Source of the DNA: Chloroflexota bacterium
GTDB taxonomy: Bacteria; Chloroflexota; UBA11872
DNA length: 62,532 bases
NCBI GenBank assembly: GCA_026707585.1
Contig: JAPOWQ010000068.1
Location: 1 to 62,532, forward strand
Reading direction: 5' to 3'
Position numbers and translations under genes: made by a program
Notes under the pieces: generated by a model
Database searches by the model: none
Told to the model about the DNA's origin: nothing
The model's input: only the letters and a program-made list of their open reading frames with translations
Part shown: positions 16,941 to 26,268 of the stretch, one piece after another
Numbering within the stretch: the stretch's first letter is position 1
Layout: the number at the start of each line of letters is the position of its first letter

Positions 16941-17156
16941 CTAAAGGGCGCGGGCCTCGGCTTCGGCCGCCTTCATGGCCGCCCGCCGGGCCTTGCGGCG
17001 CTTGGTGGCTTCCTTCTTCTTGCGCAGCACGCTGGGCTTGTCGTATGCCTTCCGGCGCCGGGTCTCCGTGATAATGCCCTCTTGCTGCACCTTCTTGTTG
17101 AAACGGCGCAGGGCCGCATCAAAACTCTCGTTGGCGCCGATCGTGATATGAACCAA
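16941..17156 (-). CDS. rpsU: 30S ribosomal protein S21
   Basis: A 71-residue basic protein with the S21 pattern: VHITIGANESFDAALRRFNKK, then QQEGIITETRRRKAYDKPSVLRKKK and a Lys/Arg/Ala-rich tail. It binds the 30S platform near the anti-SD region of 16S rRNA. The open frame begins with a TTG at 17168; I take the TTG at 17156 because it gives the family N-terminus MVHI and has a G-rich stretch just before it. No ATG or GTG is available. The 5' leader of about 125 bases holds an intrinsic-terminator-like hairpin. Confidence 0.93.
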   Translation of the reverse strand: MVHITIGANESFDAALRRFNKKVQQEGIITETRRRKAYDKPSVLRKKKEATKRRKARRAAMKAAEAEARAL

Positions 17157-17177
17157 TGAACCCCCCAATTCGGACGG

Positions 17178-17206
17178 AAAACAAGAAACCCGCCGTTCCG
17201 GCGGGT
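17178..17206 (-). terminator. intrinsic terminator or attenuator in the rpsU leader
   Basis: On the minus strand an 8-bp GC-rich stem (17188-17206, ACCCGCCG/CGGCGGGT, 3-base loop) is followed by a T-rich run (17178-17187). It sits between the rpsU promoter and its start codon. Upstream GGCGGGT copies in the same leader could pair with the 5' arm, giving a possible antiterminator. It could also simply end a short RNA. Confidence 0.6.
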
Positions 17207-17287
17207 GCTGGCGGGTTGGTCAACCGGGCTGCGCGACTTCGGTCAGGCGCCTCCTGATGATGACCCGCCACCCCGCTAACGGGAGAG

Positions 17288-17317
17288 AGTATATGCGGCG
17301 CCGAAATACCCGGTCAA
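17288..17317 (-). promoter_or_regulatory. promoter of rpsU
   Basis: On the minus strand TTGACC (17312-17317) and TATACT (17288-17293) are separated by 18 bases. Transcription would begin near 17281, leaving a leader of about 125 bases before the TTG start at 17156. The leader contains an imperfect hairpin around 17241-17268 and the terminator-like hairpin at 17178-17206. Confidence 0.7.
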
Positions 17318-17347
17318 CATGGGCCGGCTTCGCGGCCGGCGGCTGGC

Positions 17348-18361
17348 GTGGCTGAGCTTAACTGGCTGGCGCTGGCCATTGGTGCGCCGCTGGCGCTGGT
17401 ATTCACCCTGGGTGTGCGCACGCTGGCTGCCCGGCGGGGCTGGATGGACAGGCCCGGGGCGGCCCGCATTCACGCCGTGCCGGTGCCCCGGCTGGGCGGG
17501 GTGGCCATGTATGCGGCGTTCGTCATCACCGTGCTGGTAGTGGCTTGGCCGTTGGACGGACCGACCCTGGGGCTCTTGCTGGGAGCGACACTGCTCGTCG
17601 TCTTCATCGTGGTGGACGACCTGCGCGGGATGCGCCCGCGCGACAAGTTCCTGGCCCAACTCGCCGCCGCGGCGGTGCCGCTGCTGTTCGGTGTCCGTAT
17701 CGATGCAATCAGCAACCCGTTCGAGGCCGGCGTGGTGCTGCTGCACGCGGCGATCGTGATTCCCTTCACGTTGTTCTGGATCACGGGAATGATGAATGCC
17801 ATCAACTTCGTTGACGGTCTCGATGGGCTGGCCGGCGGTGTCGTCACCATTGCCGCGATCGTGCTCATAGCCCTGTCACTCCGGCTGGGCCTGCCCGAAA
17901 CGGCCACGCTGGCCCTGGTGCTGGTGGCGGTGGTTCTCGGGTTTCTGCCGTTCAACGTCTACCGCTCCAGCATCATCATGGGCGACGCCGGCTCGAACTT
18001 CCTGGGCTTTGCGCTGGCGGTCATCGCCATCATGGGTCCGGCCAAGCTGGCCACGGCAATCCTGGTGCTGGGCGTGCCGATCCTCGACATCGCCTGGTCC
18101 ATCGGGCGGCGGTTGGCCAGCGGCCGGCGCTTCGCCGATCGCGACGCCGAGCACCTGCATCATCGACTCTGGGAGGCCGGCGTGCCGCAGCCGGCCATTG
18201 CGCTGATGTACTACACGCTGGCGGGTGTCCTGGGTGTCATCGCCCTCCTGGTCGAACGGCTGGACAAGATCTTCGCGTTTCTGGGCCTGGCGGCGTTCCT
18301 GGGAGTGCTCCTGGCTATTCTGAGCCGGGCGCCGCGGCGCCGGGGTATCCCCCGGCGCTAG
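17348..18361 (+). CDS. MraY/WecA-family undecaprenyl-phosphate glycosyl-1-phosphate transferase
   Basis: A 337-residue polytopic membrane protein of about ten helices. It shows the family loops: VVDDLRGM (about residues 95-102), NFVDGLDGLAGG with paired aspartates (about residue 155), MGDAGSNFLGF, and a HLHHRLWEAG histidine loop (about residue 262) that is typical of the WecA/TagO branch rather than MraY. It loads a sugar phosphate, probably HexNAc 1-phosphate, onto undecaprenyl phosphate to start a surface polymer. It starts at GTG, divergent from rpsU with 191 bases between the start codons. Confidence 0.88.
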   Translation: MAELNWLALAIGAPLALVFTLGVRTLAARRGWMDRPGAARIHAVPVPRLGGVAMYAAFVITVLVVAWPLDGPTLGLLLGATLLVVFIVVDDLRGMRPRDKFLAQLAAAAVPLLFGVRIDAISNPFEAGVVLLHAAIVIPFTLFWITGMMNAINFVDGLDGLAGGVVTIAAIVLIALSLRLGLPETATLALVLVAVVLGFLPFNVYRSSIIMGDAGSNFLGFALAVIAIMGPAKLATAILVLGVPILDIAWSIGRRLASGRRFADRDAEHLHHRLWEAGVPQPAIALMYYTLAGVLGVIALLVERLDKIFAFLGLAAFLGVLLAILSRAPRRRGIPRR

Positions 18362-18434
18362 GGCGGGTCACGTCTGTAGGAGGTCGCGTCAACCGCCTCT
18401 ATACTAGGGCCGTGACCGACGGAGGCTCCGAACG

Positions 18435-18641
18435 TTGAACCCTGAAATCCATCCCGCGTATATGGACTGCCGCGTGACCTGTTCCTGCGGCAACATGTTT
18501 GAAACGCGCGCCACGACGTCTTCGATCCACGTGGACGTATGCTCCAATTGCCACCCGTTCTACACGGGCCAGCAGCGGCTGGTGGACTCGACCGGCCAGG
18601 TAGAGCGGTTCGAGCGGCGCCGGCGCAGGTCACGCGCCTAG
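18435..18641 (+). CDS. rpmE: 50S ribosomal protein L31
   Basis: A 68-residue L31 with the zinc-binding (C+) form: C-S-C near residue 16 and CSNCHPFYTG near residue 37. It starts at TTG (NPEIHP follows, the usual L31 opening MKxxIHP), with GGAGG 10 bases upstream. A TATACT -10-like box lies at about 18398, with a poor -35. L31 bridges the two ribosomal subunits at the central protuberance. Confidence 0.95.
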   Translation: MNPEIHPAYMDCRVTCSCGNMFETRATTSSIHVDVCSNCHPFYTGQQRLVDSTGQVERFERRRRRSRA

Positions 18642-18680
18642 CTCGTTGGCACGGCGGCCGTGCGCCGTCGCCGTTCCCGG

Positions 18681-19661
18681 ATGAGCACCCCGACCCCAAT
18701 GTCCGCATCGTCTGGCGGTAGCAACGAACTGCGGATCAACTACGGCGGGCAGGCCGTGCTGGAAGGCGTGATGATGCGGGGTCGCCGGTCGGCCGCGACC
18801 GCGGTGCGGCACCCGGCCGGGCACATCGTGCTCAAGACCGAGGACCTGGATCCCCACCGGCTTTCGCAGCGGCTGCGCCGCGTACCGTTCGTGCGCGGGG
18901 TCGTGGCGCTGTGGGAAATGCTGGCCATCGGGCTGCGGGCGTTGAACTTCTCCGCCAACGTGCAACTGGCCGAAGAGGAAGACCAGGACGAGGGACCAGG
19001 CGGCGCCGCCGGAGGGATGATGACCGGCAGCCTGGTAATCGGCCTGGTGGTCGGCATTGCGCTGTTCTTTGTGCTGCCGCTCGTCTTGACATCGTTTACC
19101 GACGGCCTCGTCGAGTCCGACTTCGTCAGCAACGTCATCGAAGGCGCGGTTCGAATGGCCGTCTTCGTGACCTACATCGCGCTGATCGGCTTGATGCCCG
19201 ACATCCGGCGGGTGTGGATGTATCACGGCGCCGAGCACAAAACGATCAACACGCTGGAGGCCGGCGAGCGACTGACCGTGCCGAACGTGCGGCGCTTTGG
19301 GCTGGCGCACCCGCGCTGTGGCACATCGTTCATCGTAACGCTGGTGGCCATCTCGATCATTGTGTTTGCGTTGCTGGGGCGTCCGCCCATGGCGATTCGC
19401 GTGGTGTCCCGCATTGTGTTGCTGCCGCTGATCGCGGGGGTTGGCTATGAGTACATCATGCTGACGGCCCGCTACCAGGGTTATGCGCTGGCGCGCTGGG
19501 CTGCGAAGCCCGGCATGTGGTTCCAGAAAATGACGACGCGCGAGCCGGACGACGACCAGCTCGAAGTGGCGATCACGGCCATGGATCACGTGCTGGCCCG
19601 CGAGGACGCTTTGGCCGAGCTCCGGCCTGCCGAGGTGCATGCGGTGGTCGTTGATGATTGA
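18681..19661 (+). CDS. DUF1385 membrane protein (YqhQ-like)
   Basis: A 326-residue member of the DUF1385 family. It opens with [25 protein letters not shown], the family hallmark. Four or more hydrophobic helices follow at about residues 110-135, 150-175, 220-240 and 245-265 ([34 protein letters not shown]), with the conserved [15 protein letters not shown] and [12 protein letters not shown] loops between. The function is unknown. It sits between rpmE and prfA, the usual neighbours in Firmicutes and Chloroflexota. A GTG at 18660 would add seven basic residues. Confidence 0.9.
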   Translation: MSTPTPMSASSGGSNELRINYGGQAVLEGVMMRGRRSAATAVRHPAGHIVLKTEDLDPHRLSQRLRRVPFVRGVVALWEMLAIGLRALNFSANVQLAEEEDQDEGPGGAAGGMMTGSLVIGLVVGIALFFVLPLVLTSFTDGLVESDFVSNVIEGAVRMAVFVTYIALIGLMPDIRRVWMYHGAEHKTINTLEAGERLTVPNVRRFGLAHPRCGTSFIVTLVAISIIVFALLGRPPMAIRVVSRIVLLPLIAGVGYEYIMLTARYQGYALARWAAKPGMWFQKMTTREPDDDQLEVAITAMDHVLAREDALAELRPAEVHAVVVDD

Positions 19662-20733
19662 CCGCCTGGCCGAAGCGCGCCGCCGCTACGACGAGCTGAC
19701 GGCGGAGCTTGCCGGCGCGGGCGGCGCCCTGGACTCGCGGCGCCTGGCGAGCGTGGGACGCGAAATGGCGCAGCTGGAAACGGCGGCGCGGCTGCATGAC
19801 GAGCTGTCGGACGCCCGGGAACGTCTGGCCGAAGCGCGCGGCCTGCTGAAGTCGTCCGATCCTGAGCTGGTGGAACTGGCGCGCGACGAACTTGGTGACG
19901 TGCAGGCCGAGATCGAGGAGATCCAGGCCCGCGCCATCAACGTGCTGGTGAGTGACGATCCGGACGACGCGCGAAACGCCATCGTGGAAGTCCGCGCCGG
20001 CACGGGCGGCGAAGAGGCGGCGTTGTTCGCGGGTGATCTGCTCCGGATGTATACGCGCTATGCCGAGCGCCTGCGCCTCAAGGCGGAGCCGTTGACCGTG
20101 AACGGCACGGACCGCGGCGGCGTCAAGGAAGGCATCCTGCGCGTCGTCGGCGCCCGAGCATTCGGGGCCTTCCGGTTTGAGAGCGGTGTGCACCGCGTGC
20201 AACGCGTGCCGGTCACGGAGGCTGGCGGCCGAATCCATACCTCGGCGGCCAGCGTGGCGGTGCTGCCGGAAGCCGAAGCGATTGACATTGAGATTCCGGA
20301 GTCCGACGTGCGGGTGGACGTATTCCGCTCAAGCGGACATGGAGGGCAAAGCGTCAATACCACGGACTCCGCCGTCCGGATCACGCACCTGCCCACGAAC
20401 ACCGTGGTGAGCATCCAGGATGAGAAGTCCCAATTGCAGAATCGAGCAAAGGCCATGCAGGTGCTGCGCGCACGGCTGCTGGAACGGGAGCGGGAACGCC
20501 AGGCGGCGGAGCGCGGGCAGGCGCGCCGCGACCAGATCGGCAGCGGCGACCGCAGCGAGAAGATTCGCACATACAACTTCCCGCAGGATCGGATCACCGA
20601 TCACCGTGTGGGTCTGACGGTGCACAATCTGCCGGCAATTCTGGACGGAAACCTCGACCGGGTGGTCGATTCACTGCGACAGGCGGAGCGGGACCGGGAA
20701 CTGGCGGGCTTTGCCGACGTCGGCGCCGCCTGA
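19654..20733 (+). CDS. prfA: peptide chain release factor 1
   Basis: A 359-residue class I release factor reading UAA and UAG. The catalytic GGQ is at residues 230-232 in [20 protein letters not shown], and the C-terminal [13 protein letters not shown] segment is intact. A coiled N-terminal domain precedes it. The ATG at 19654 overlaps the DUF1385 stop by eight bases; an ATG at 19639 would add five residues without family support. PrmC, which methylates this GGQ glutamine, is encoded immediately downstream with a 23-base overlap. Confidence 0.96.
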   Translation: MIDRLAEARRRYDELTAELAGAGGALDSRRLASVGREMAQLETAARLHDELSDARERLAEARGLLKSSDPELVELARDELGDVQAEIEEIQARAINVLVSDDPDDARNAIVEVRAGTGGEEAALFAGDLLRMYTRYAERLRLKAEPLTVNGTDRGGVKEGILRVVGARAFGAFRFESGVHRVQRVPVTEAGGRIHTSAASVAVLPEAEAIDIEIPESDVRVDVFRSSGHGGQSVNTTDSAVRITHLPTNTVVSIQDEKSQLQNRAKAMQVLRARLLERERERQAAERGQARRDQIGSGDRSEKIRTYNFPQDRITDHRVGLTVHNLPAILDGNLDRVVDSLRQAERDRELAGFADVGAA

Positions 20734-21571
20734 CACGCTCGCGGAGCGGCGCCGCTCGGTCATTGCGCGCCTGCGCATGGCTGGTGTTGATACCCCGGTG
20801 CTGGACGCGAACGTCCTGTTCGGACACCTGCTTGGATTGGCTCCCGAACAGGTTGCCCTGAGGCCTGACGTCGAACTCGGGCCCGGAGCCCTGCGAGGAC
20901 TGGAATCCGCGACGTGCCGTCGCGAGCGGCGCGAGCCGGTGGCCTACATCACCGGACGCAAGGCGTTCCGCCGGCTGGAAATCTCGGTGAATCAGGATGT
21001 GCTGATCCCACGGCCTGAAAGCGAGTTACTGGTTGAGCTTGGCCTGGACCTGTGGGACGCGAGCCGGGACGCCACGGCGGTCGACGTCGGAACCGGCAGC
21101 GGGGCGATAGCGCTGGCCCTCGCTGACGAGCGGCCCGGGCGGCGCGTGGTTGGCACGGACTGTTCGCGCGCGGCGCTGCGGGTGGCGCGGGGCAACGCCC
21201 GGCGATTGCGACTCGCGCGGCGGGCAAAGTTTCGCCTTGCGGACGGCGCGTCCGGCGTGGACCTGAATGGTGCGGTCGTCGTGGCCAACCTGCCCTACAT
21301 CCCATCGGCGGCGTTGGCTGCGCTCGCGCCGGAAATCTCGCGGTGGGAGCCCGGATTGGCGCTGGATGGGGGGACGGATGGCCTGGCCGTCATTCGCAGG
21401 GCCATTGCGCAGGTTGGTCGAGGGCAGGCGCGCGCCGCCGCTTTCGAGATCGGACCCGGGCAAGCCGACACCGTCAAGACGCTGCTGCGGCGGGCGGGAT
21501 TCGCGCGAACGGCCGTCCATCGAGATCTCGCCGGACTGCCGCGCGTCGTAACGGGTACCCGCGTAAGCTGA
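20711..21571 (+). CDS. prmC: peptide chain release factor N(5)-glutamine methyltransferase
   Basis: A 286-residue enzyme with the PrmC N-terminal helical domain ([18 protein letters not shown]), [16 protein letters not shown] motif [13 protein letters not shown], and a catalytic motif written NLPY instead of the common NPPY. It methylates the GGQ glutamine of release factors. The TTG start at 20711 lies inside prfA and is the only in-frame start that keeps the first helix. The NLPY variant keeps the Asn and Tyr that bind the glutamine side chain. Adjacent prfA supports the call. Confidence 0.92.
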   Translation: MPTSAPPDTLAERRRSVIARLRMAGVDTPVLDANVLFGHLLGLAPEQVALRPDVELGPGALRGLESATCRRERREPVAYITGRKAFRRLEISVNQDVLIPRPESELLVELGLDLWDASRDATAVDVGTGSGAIALALADERPGRRVVGTDCSRAALRVARGNARRLRLARRAKFRLADGASGVDLNGAVVVANLPYIPSAALAALAPEISRWEPGLALDGGTDGLAVIRRAIAQVGRGQARAAAFEIGPGQADTVKTLLRRAGFARTAVHRDLAGLPRVVTGTRVS

Positions 21572-21607
21572 GCACAGGCGGCGGCTTGCGGCCGTTTGCT
21601 CGGGAGG

Positions 21608-22264
21608 ATGCCGCGACGCGTGTCACCTGCGACTGATTCGCCGCGCAGCGGGCTGCTGTTCCTCGTCACCGCTCCCTCCGGCGCCGGCAAGGACTCGGTG
21701 ATCGGGGTGCTGCGCGACCGCGGTGCTGACGTGACCTTCGCGATCACGGCTCTGACGCGCGAGCCTCGCAGGGGCGAGCGGGACGGCATCGACCACTTCT
21801 TTCTCACCGACGCGGAGTTCGAGCGACGGCTGAGCATCGGCTGGTTTCTCGAAACGGCCAGCGTCTACGGACGGCGCTACGGCACGCCCATCCACCAGGT
21901 GCGCGCACCGCTGCTGGACGGTCGAGACGTGATGCTGCGCCTGGACGTGCAGGGCGCACGCGAACTGAAGCGGCGCTATCCGGGCGCTATTGCAATCTTC
22001 GTGCAGCCCCCCTCGCCGGAAGAGGCCGAGCGGCGCATGCGGTCCCGGGCCACCGAGTCGCCACGGGAAATCGAACGCCGGATTACCGCCATGCGCGACT
22101 ACGAACTGTCGTTTGCCGAGGAGGCCGACTTTCGCGTCGTCAATACAACCGGCGACCTGGGGCGTGCAGCCGACCGCGTATGGGAGATCGTCACCTCGGT
22201 CCGCCGAACCCCCGAGCGAACGGCGGTGGCGGCTGATCTGACTCCGGTCCGATCCCTCGACTAA
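21608..22264 (+). CDS. gmk: guanylate kinase
   Basis: About 218 residues, with P-loop APSGAGKDS, the GMP-binding region (TALTREPRRGERDGIDHFFLT, then YGRRYGTP), MLRLDVQGARELKRRYP, and the lid RMRSRATESPREIERR. It phosphorylates GMP to GDP. Start choice is unclear: TTG 21596, ATG 21608 or GTG 21620 are all in frame. GGGAGG abuts the ATG, which fits the GTG better at about 12 bases. The omega subunit gene rpoZ, often next to gmk, is absent here; priA follows directly. Confidence 0.94.
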   Translation: MPRRVSPATDSPRSGLLFLVTAPSGAGKDSVIGVLRDRGADVTFAITALTREPRRGERDGIDHFFLTDAEFERRLSIGWFLETASVYGRRYGTPIHQVRAPLLDGRDVMLRLDVQGARELKRRYPGAIAIFVQPPSPEEAERRMRSRATESPREIERRITAMRDYELSFAEEADFRVVNTTGDLGRAADRVWEIVTSVRRTPERTAVAADLTPVRSLD

Positions 22265-22268
22265 TCAC

Positions 22269-24707
22269 GTGAACGCAAAGGCGCCCGCGTATGCCGAGGT
22301 CATCGTGGCGGCCGGCGACGTGCGCGGGGACCAGACGTTTCACTACAGCGTGCCGGACGACTTGCAGGGCAAGCTGCGGCCCGGCCAACTGGTGATGGCG
22401 CCCTTCGGGGCGCGGCAACTCCCCGGGGTGGTCACCGCGCTGGCCGACACCTCGCCGGTGGCCGAGACGCGCGATCTCCTGCAACTGGTCTGGGAGCCGC
22501 CCTTGATCGGACCTCGGCAGCTTGCGCTGGCCCGCTGGGTGGCCGCTCGCTACGGGGCCCCCTTGCGGTCTGCCCTGGACCTGGTCGGGCCGCCGCGCCT
22601 GGCTCACCATCTACACGCCGTCTACACGGTGGCAAGTGCGGACGAGCCGGGACCGAAGCTCCCGGGCACCGAGCGACGCGTGCTCACACTCCTTCGCGAA
22701 CGCGGCGGGCTATCCGAGGCCGCGCTGCGGAGCGAACTTGGCAAGACTGCCGCGACACGCGGCGTGGCCCGGCTGGTTCGCCGCGGCCTCGTAACGCGTC
22801 ACGTCAGTCTTCGCTTTCCCGAGCCGCCCGCGGAGCGTCTTGTCGAGGCCCTGCCGCCGCCCGATGGCCAGTCGCCGGCCGCGTTGTTGCGGCGCGCGCC
22901 CAGGCAACGTGCCCTCTGGGAGCACCTGCGACGCCTCGACGGACCGATGCCCGTCGCCCAGGTGCTCAGGCTGGTTTCGGCGTCGAGGTCATCGTTGCAG
23001 GGGCTGGTGGCTCGGGGCCTGGCGCGGATCCAGGTCCGCTGGTCGGCTTCGTACGTCGTCACCGGATCGCGCGACGCGGCACTCGGCGCTGAAGTGTCCG
23101 ATCCGCCGGCCGGGCCGCAACTGGTTGAGGCTCTGACACGCCGGCCGCCGGGCGCGGCGGTCATGCAGGGCTGCGAGTCCGACCGCTGGTCGATGTACGC
23201 CGGCGCGATCGACAGGGTAACGGCCGAGGGACGGCAGGCTCTGGTGATCGCGCCTGAAGCGTCGACGGCCGCCGCACTGGCCGATTGGCTGGCCGCCCGG
23301 CTCGGTGTGTCCGTGGCTGACGCCACCCGGGCGCGCACGCCGGCGCAGCGCGTCGCGTTGTGGCGCGCGCTGCGGGCCGGAGAAATCGATCTGCTGGTGG
23401 GCACGCGTGACGCGACCTTTGCGCCGCTGACGCGCCTGGGTCTCGTGATCGTGGATCGCGAGGAAGACGCGGGTCACAAGCACCGCGTGGCGCCCAGGTA
23501 CCACGTGCCGGTCTGCGCCGCCAGGCTGGCGCAACTCGTCGCCTGCCCCCTGCTGCTGGGTACGGAAACGCCGCGCGTGGCTACCTTTCACGCCGTGGAA
23601 ACAGGCCAGGCCCGGCTGGTCCAGGCCGGGGCCCCGGGACGACTGGCCAGGTTGCAGGACGAGCCCGAGCGCTTGTCGGGCGCGCGGCGCTCCTCGCTCG
23701 ACGCGGAGATTGTGGACACGCGCCGGGCTGCCGTCGTGGGACGCTACGGGTCGGTCTCGCGCGTGCTACTGGAGGCGCTGCGGGAGACGCTGGCGCTGGA
23801 CGAACGCGCCGTCCTGTATGTGAATCGGCGGGGCATGGCGGCGCTCACCATTTGCCGCACCTGTGCCCACGTCTTCGAGTGCCCGCGCTGCAGCACCGGC
23901 CTGGTCCAGCATCGCCAGACGCGGCAGATGGTCTGTCACATTTGCAATTGGCGAGACTCGGCGCCGCGTTGGTGTCCGGTCTGCGAGGGCGACCGCCTGC
24001 GCCTCTGGGGCTACGGCAGCGAGGCCGTGGCCGAGGCGGTAACCCATCTGCTGCCGCGCGCCGTCGTGGCCCGGATCGACAGCGACCGGCCGCTCAATGC
24101 AATGGATGCCGATGTTTCGGCCTTCGAGCGCGGCGCGGTGCAGGTCCTCGTCGGCACGCAGCGACTGCTGGGCTATGGCAAGCGACTGCAGGCGGGTCTG
24201 CTGGGCATCGTGCAGGCCGACATCGGGCTCCAGTTTCCCGACTTCCTGGCGCCCGAGCGAGTCTTCCTCACGTTGTCGCGGCTTCGGCATCTCACGGCCG
24301 CCAACGGGGCAACGGCGCGTACAGTGGTGCAAACGATGATGCCCCACCACCACGTCATCCAGGCCCTGCAAACCGGCAGCTACCTCCGCTTCTTCCAAGC
24401 CGAGATGGAACAACGCCGCGGTGAAGGCTTGCCACCGCTGCGTCCACTCATCAAGGCCTCCTTCGGCCACGCCAACGAGACCCGCGCCGAAGAAGAGGCC
24501 CGCCGCGCACGGCGCGAACTCACCACGGTCCTCGCCGCCGGCCAGCCGCTGGACCTGGACGTGCTGGGGCCGGCTCCGGCCTTTGTGTACCGGCAGCGCG
24601 GCCAGTACCAATGGCAGTTGCTGTTGCAGGGCGCCGACGCGGAGAAGGCGCTCCCCCTATTCCACGGCGGCTGGACGCTGGACGCCGACCCGCTGGACTT
24701 GACATAA
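22269..24707 (+). CDS. priA: primosomal protein N' (PriA), degenerate helicase
   Basis: An 812-residue protein with full PriA length. The N-terminal 3'-DNA-binding domain is present (HYSVPDDLQGKLRPGQLVMAPFG). The zinc-binding insert is intact, with eight cysteines in CRTC, CPRC, CHIC and CPVC pairs from residue 529 on, as is the C-terminal domain. The helicase motifs are not: the Walker A site near residues 298-310 reads QGCESDRWSMY instead of GVTGSGKT, and the DEEH box near 396-400 reads DREED. It therefore probably recognises forks and recruits partners without unwinding. It starts at GTG four bases after gmk. Confidence 0.88.
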   Translation: MNAKAPAYAEVIVAAGDVRGDQTFHYSVPDDLQGKLRPGQLVMAPFGARQLPGVVTALADTSPVAETRDLLQLVWEPPLIGPRQLALARWVAARYGAPLRSALDLVGPPRLAHHLHAVYTVASADEPGPKLPGTERRVLTLLRERGGLSEAALRSELGKTAATRGVARLVRRGLVTRHVSLRFPEPPAERLVEALPPPDGQSPAALLRRAPRQRALWEHLRRLDGPMPVAQVLRLVSASRSSLQGLVARGLARIQVRWSASYVVTGSRDAALGAEVSDPPAGPQLVEALTRRPPGAAVMQGCESDRWSMYAGAIDRVTAEGRQALVIAPEASTAAALADWLAARLGVSVADATRARTPAQRVALWRALRAGEIDLLVGTRDATFAPLTRLGLVIVDREEDAGHKHRVAPRYHVPVCAARLAQLVACPLLLGTETPRVATFHAVETGQARLVQAGAPGRLARLQDEPERLSGARRSSLDAEIVDTRRAAVVGRYGSVSRVLLEALRETLALDERAVLYVNRRGMAALTICRTCAHVFECPRCSTGLVQHRQTRQMVCHICNWRDSAPRWCPVCEGDRLRLWGYGSEAVAEAVTHLLPRAVVARIDSDRPLNAMDADVSAFERGAVQVLVGTQRLLGYGKRLQAGLLGIVQADIGLQFPDFLAPERVFLTLSRLRHLTAANGATARTVVQTMMPHHHVIQALQTGSYLRFFQAEMEQRRGEGLPPLRPLIKASFGHANETRAEEEARRARRELTTVLAAGQPLDLDVLGPAPAFVYRQRGQYQWQLLLQGADAEKALPLFHGGWTLDADPLDLT

Positions 24708-24712
24708 CCAGG

Positions 24713-25213
24713 ATGGCCGTCTTGACCGTCCTCCCCGTCGACCACCCCATGCTGCGCCGCAAGGCCAGCCGGATTCGGGGTGTGTCGGCCGGCCTGCGGA
24801 CGTTCGTGGACGACATGTTTGACACCATGCAGGCGCACCGCGGCGCCGGCTTGGCGGCAACCCAGCTTGGGCGGCCCTGGCGCGTCATTGTGGCGGACAC
24901 CGGCGCCGAGCGCTTCGCCCTGATCAATCCCGAAATCGTCCGCGCCAGCGGCGCCGCCATCGCGGACGAAGGCTGCCTCAGTCTGCCCAACTGGTACGGC
25001 CCGGTAGAGCGCGCCACCGACGTCACCGTGAAAGGCCTGGGCCTCGGCGGCAAGCCCATACGCCGCCGCCTGCACGACCTGGCCGCCCGCGTGGTGCTGC
25101 ACGAGATTGACCACCTGGACGGCGTGATCTTCACCGACCGTCTGGTGGATCCCGAGAAACTGCGCTTCGTCGACCCTCGCTCGCCCGAAGCGCAAGAGTT
25201 GCAGGCCTCCTAG
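24713..25213 (+). CDS. def: peptide deformylase
   Basis: A 166-residue metalloenzyme with all three motifs: GAGLAATQ (residues 44-51), EGCLS (87-91, with metal ligand C89) and HEIDHLDG (130-137, H130, H134 and catalytic E131). It removes the N-terminal formyl group from nascent proteins. The ATG at 24713 follows the priA stop closely (CCAGG lies just before). The frame is open further upstream into priA but without family match. fmt follows four bases downstream, so formylation and deformylation genes are coupled. Confidence 0.96.
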   Translation: MAVLTVLPVDHPMLRRKASRIRGVSAGLRTFVDDMFDTMQAHRGAGLAATQLGRPWRVIVADTGAERFALINPEIVRASGAAIADEGCLSLPNWYGPVERATDVTVKGLGLGGKPIRRRLHDLAARVVLHEIDHLDGVIFTDRLVDPEKLRFVDPRSPEAQELQAS

Positions 25214-25217
25214 CGCC

Positions 25218-26171
25218 ATGCGGATGGTCTTCTTCGGCACGCCTGAATTCGCGCTCCCATCGCTGCACAGATTGGCTACGGATTTCGACGTGGCGCTGGT
25301 GGTAACGCGCCCCGACCGTCCCGTGGGTCGAGGCGGAAGGCTAACGGCCCCGCCGGTCGCCTACGCGGCCCGCGAACTGCACTTGGATCTTTTCCAGCCG
25401 CCAAACCCCAATGTGCCGGAGGCCGTGGAGGCCATAGGCTCGTACGAGCCCCACGCCGTGGTGTGCGTGGCCTACGGCCGGCTGCTGGGCACGCTGCTCC
25501 GCCGCCTGGCGCCACCCGGGATCCTCAACGCGCATCCCTCCTTGCTGCCCGCCTACCGCGGAGCGTCGCCAATCCAGGGTGCGTTGCTGGATGGCGCCCG
25601 CGAATCCGGCGTCACGTTGATTCGCCTCGTCCGCGCTCTCGACGCCGGACCGATCGTGGCGGTCGAGCGAGCACGGATCGACCCCGACGAGACCGCGGCG
25701 GACCTGCACGCGCGGCTGGCCGACGTGACGGCCGATATGCTGACCGGCGTCCTGCCCGCCTGGGCCGCCGGCGACCTGTCCGAAGAGCCGCAGGACGAAG
25801 CGAAGGCCAGCCTTACGCGTCCGCTCGAGCGCAAAGACGCCGATCTGGATCTGCGCCGACCGGCTCTCGAGATCTACAACCGCTGGCGGGCGTTTCAACC
25901 CTGGCCGGGGGTGCGGGTGCGTGCGGGAGACACGATCTGCGCGCTGACGGACGTGCGCCCCGGCAACGAGCAGCTGGAACCCGGGCAGGTGCGCCTCGAC
26001 GAGAACGCGCTGCTGCTCGGGTGCGGCAACGGATCGCTGTCGATTCGCACCCTCCAGCCGGCGGGGCGCACGCGCATGCAGGCGGCGGCGTTCGCTCGCG
26101 GCTATCAACGCCTGTTGCAGATGCCCTGGGGTCATCCCTATCCCGACGCGAGGCCGCCGCTCATCGAGTAA
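25218..26171 (+). CDS. fmt: methionyl-tRNA formyltransferase
   Basis: A 317-residue enzyme opening with RMVFFGTPEFALPSL. The catalytic region is ILNAHPSLLPAYRGASPIQGALLDG (family: N-x-H-x-S-L-L-P-x-Y-R-G), followed by the D loop (DAGPIV), linker and a C-terminal OB-like domain that binds tRNA. It formylates Met-tRNAi using 10-formyl-THF. It starts at ATG, four bases after def. Confidence 0.96.
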   Translation: MRMVFFGTPEFALPSLHRLATDFDVALVVTRPDRPVGRGGRLTAPPVAYAARELHLDLFQPPNPNVPEAVEAIGSYEPHAVVCVAYGRLLGTLLRRLAPPGILNAHPSLLPAYRGASPIQGALLDGARESGVTLIRLVRALDAGPIVAVERARIDPDETAADLHARLADVTADMLTGVLPAWAAGDLSEEPQDEAKASLTRPLERKDADLDLRRPALEIYNRWRAFQPWPGVRVRAGDTICALTDVRPGNEQLEPGQVRLDENALLLGCGNGSLSIRTLQPAGRTRMQAAAFARGYQRLLQMPWGHPYPDARPPLIE

Positions 26172-26268
26172 GTGGAAGCTCCGCTACGGTGCCGAATCGA
26201 CCCGGTGCTACCCTTTGTTCCAAGACGCGTCGCGTACCGCAGCGACTGCGCGAAGAGGCTTGATCATC

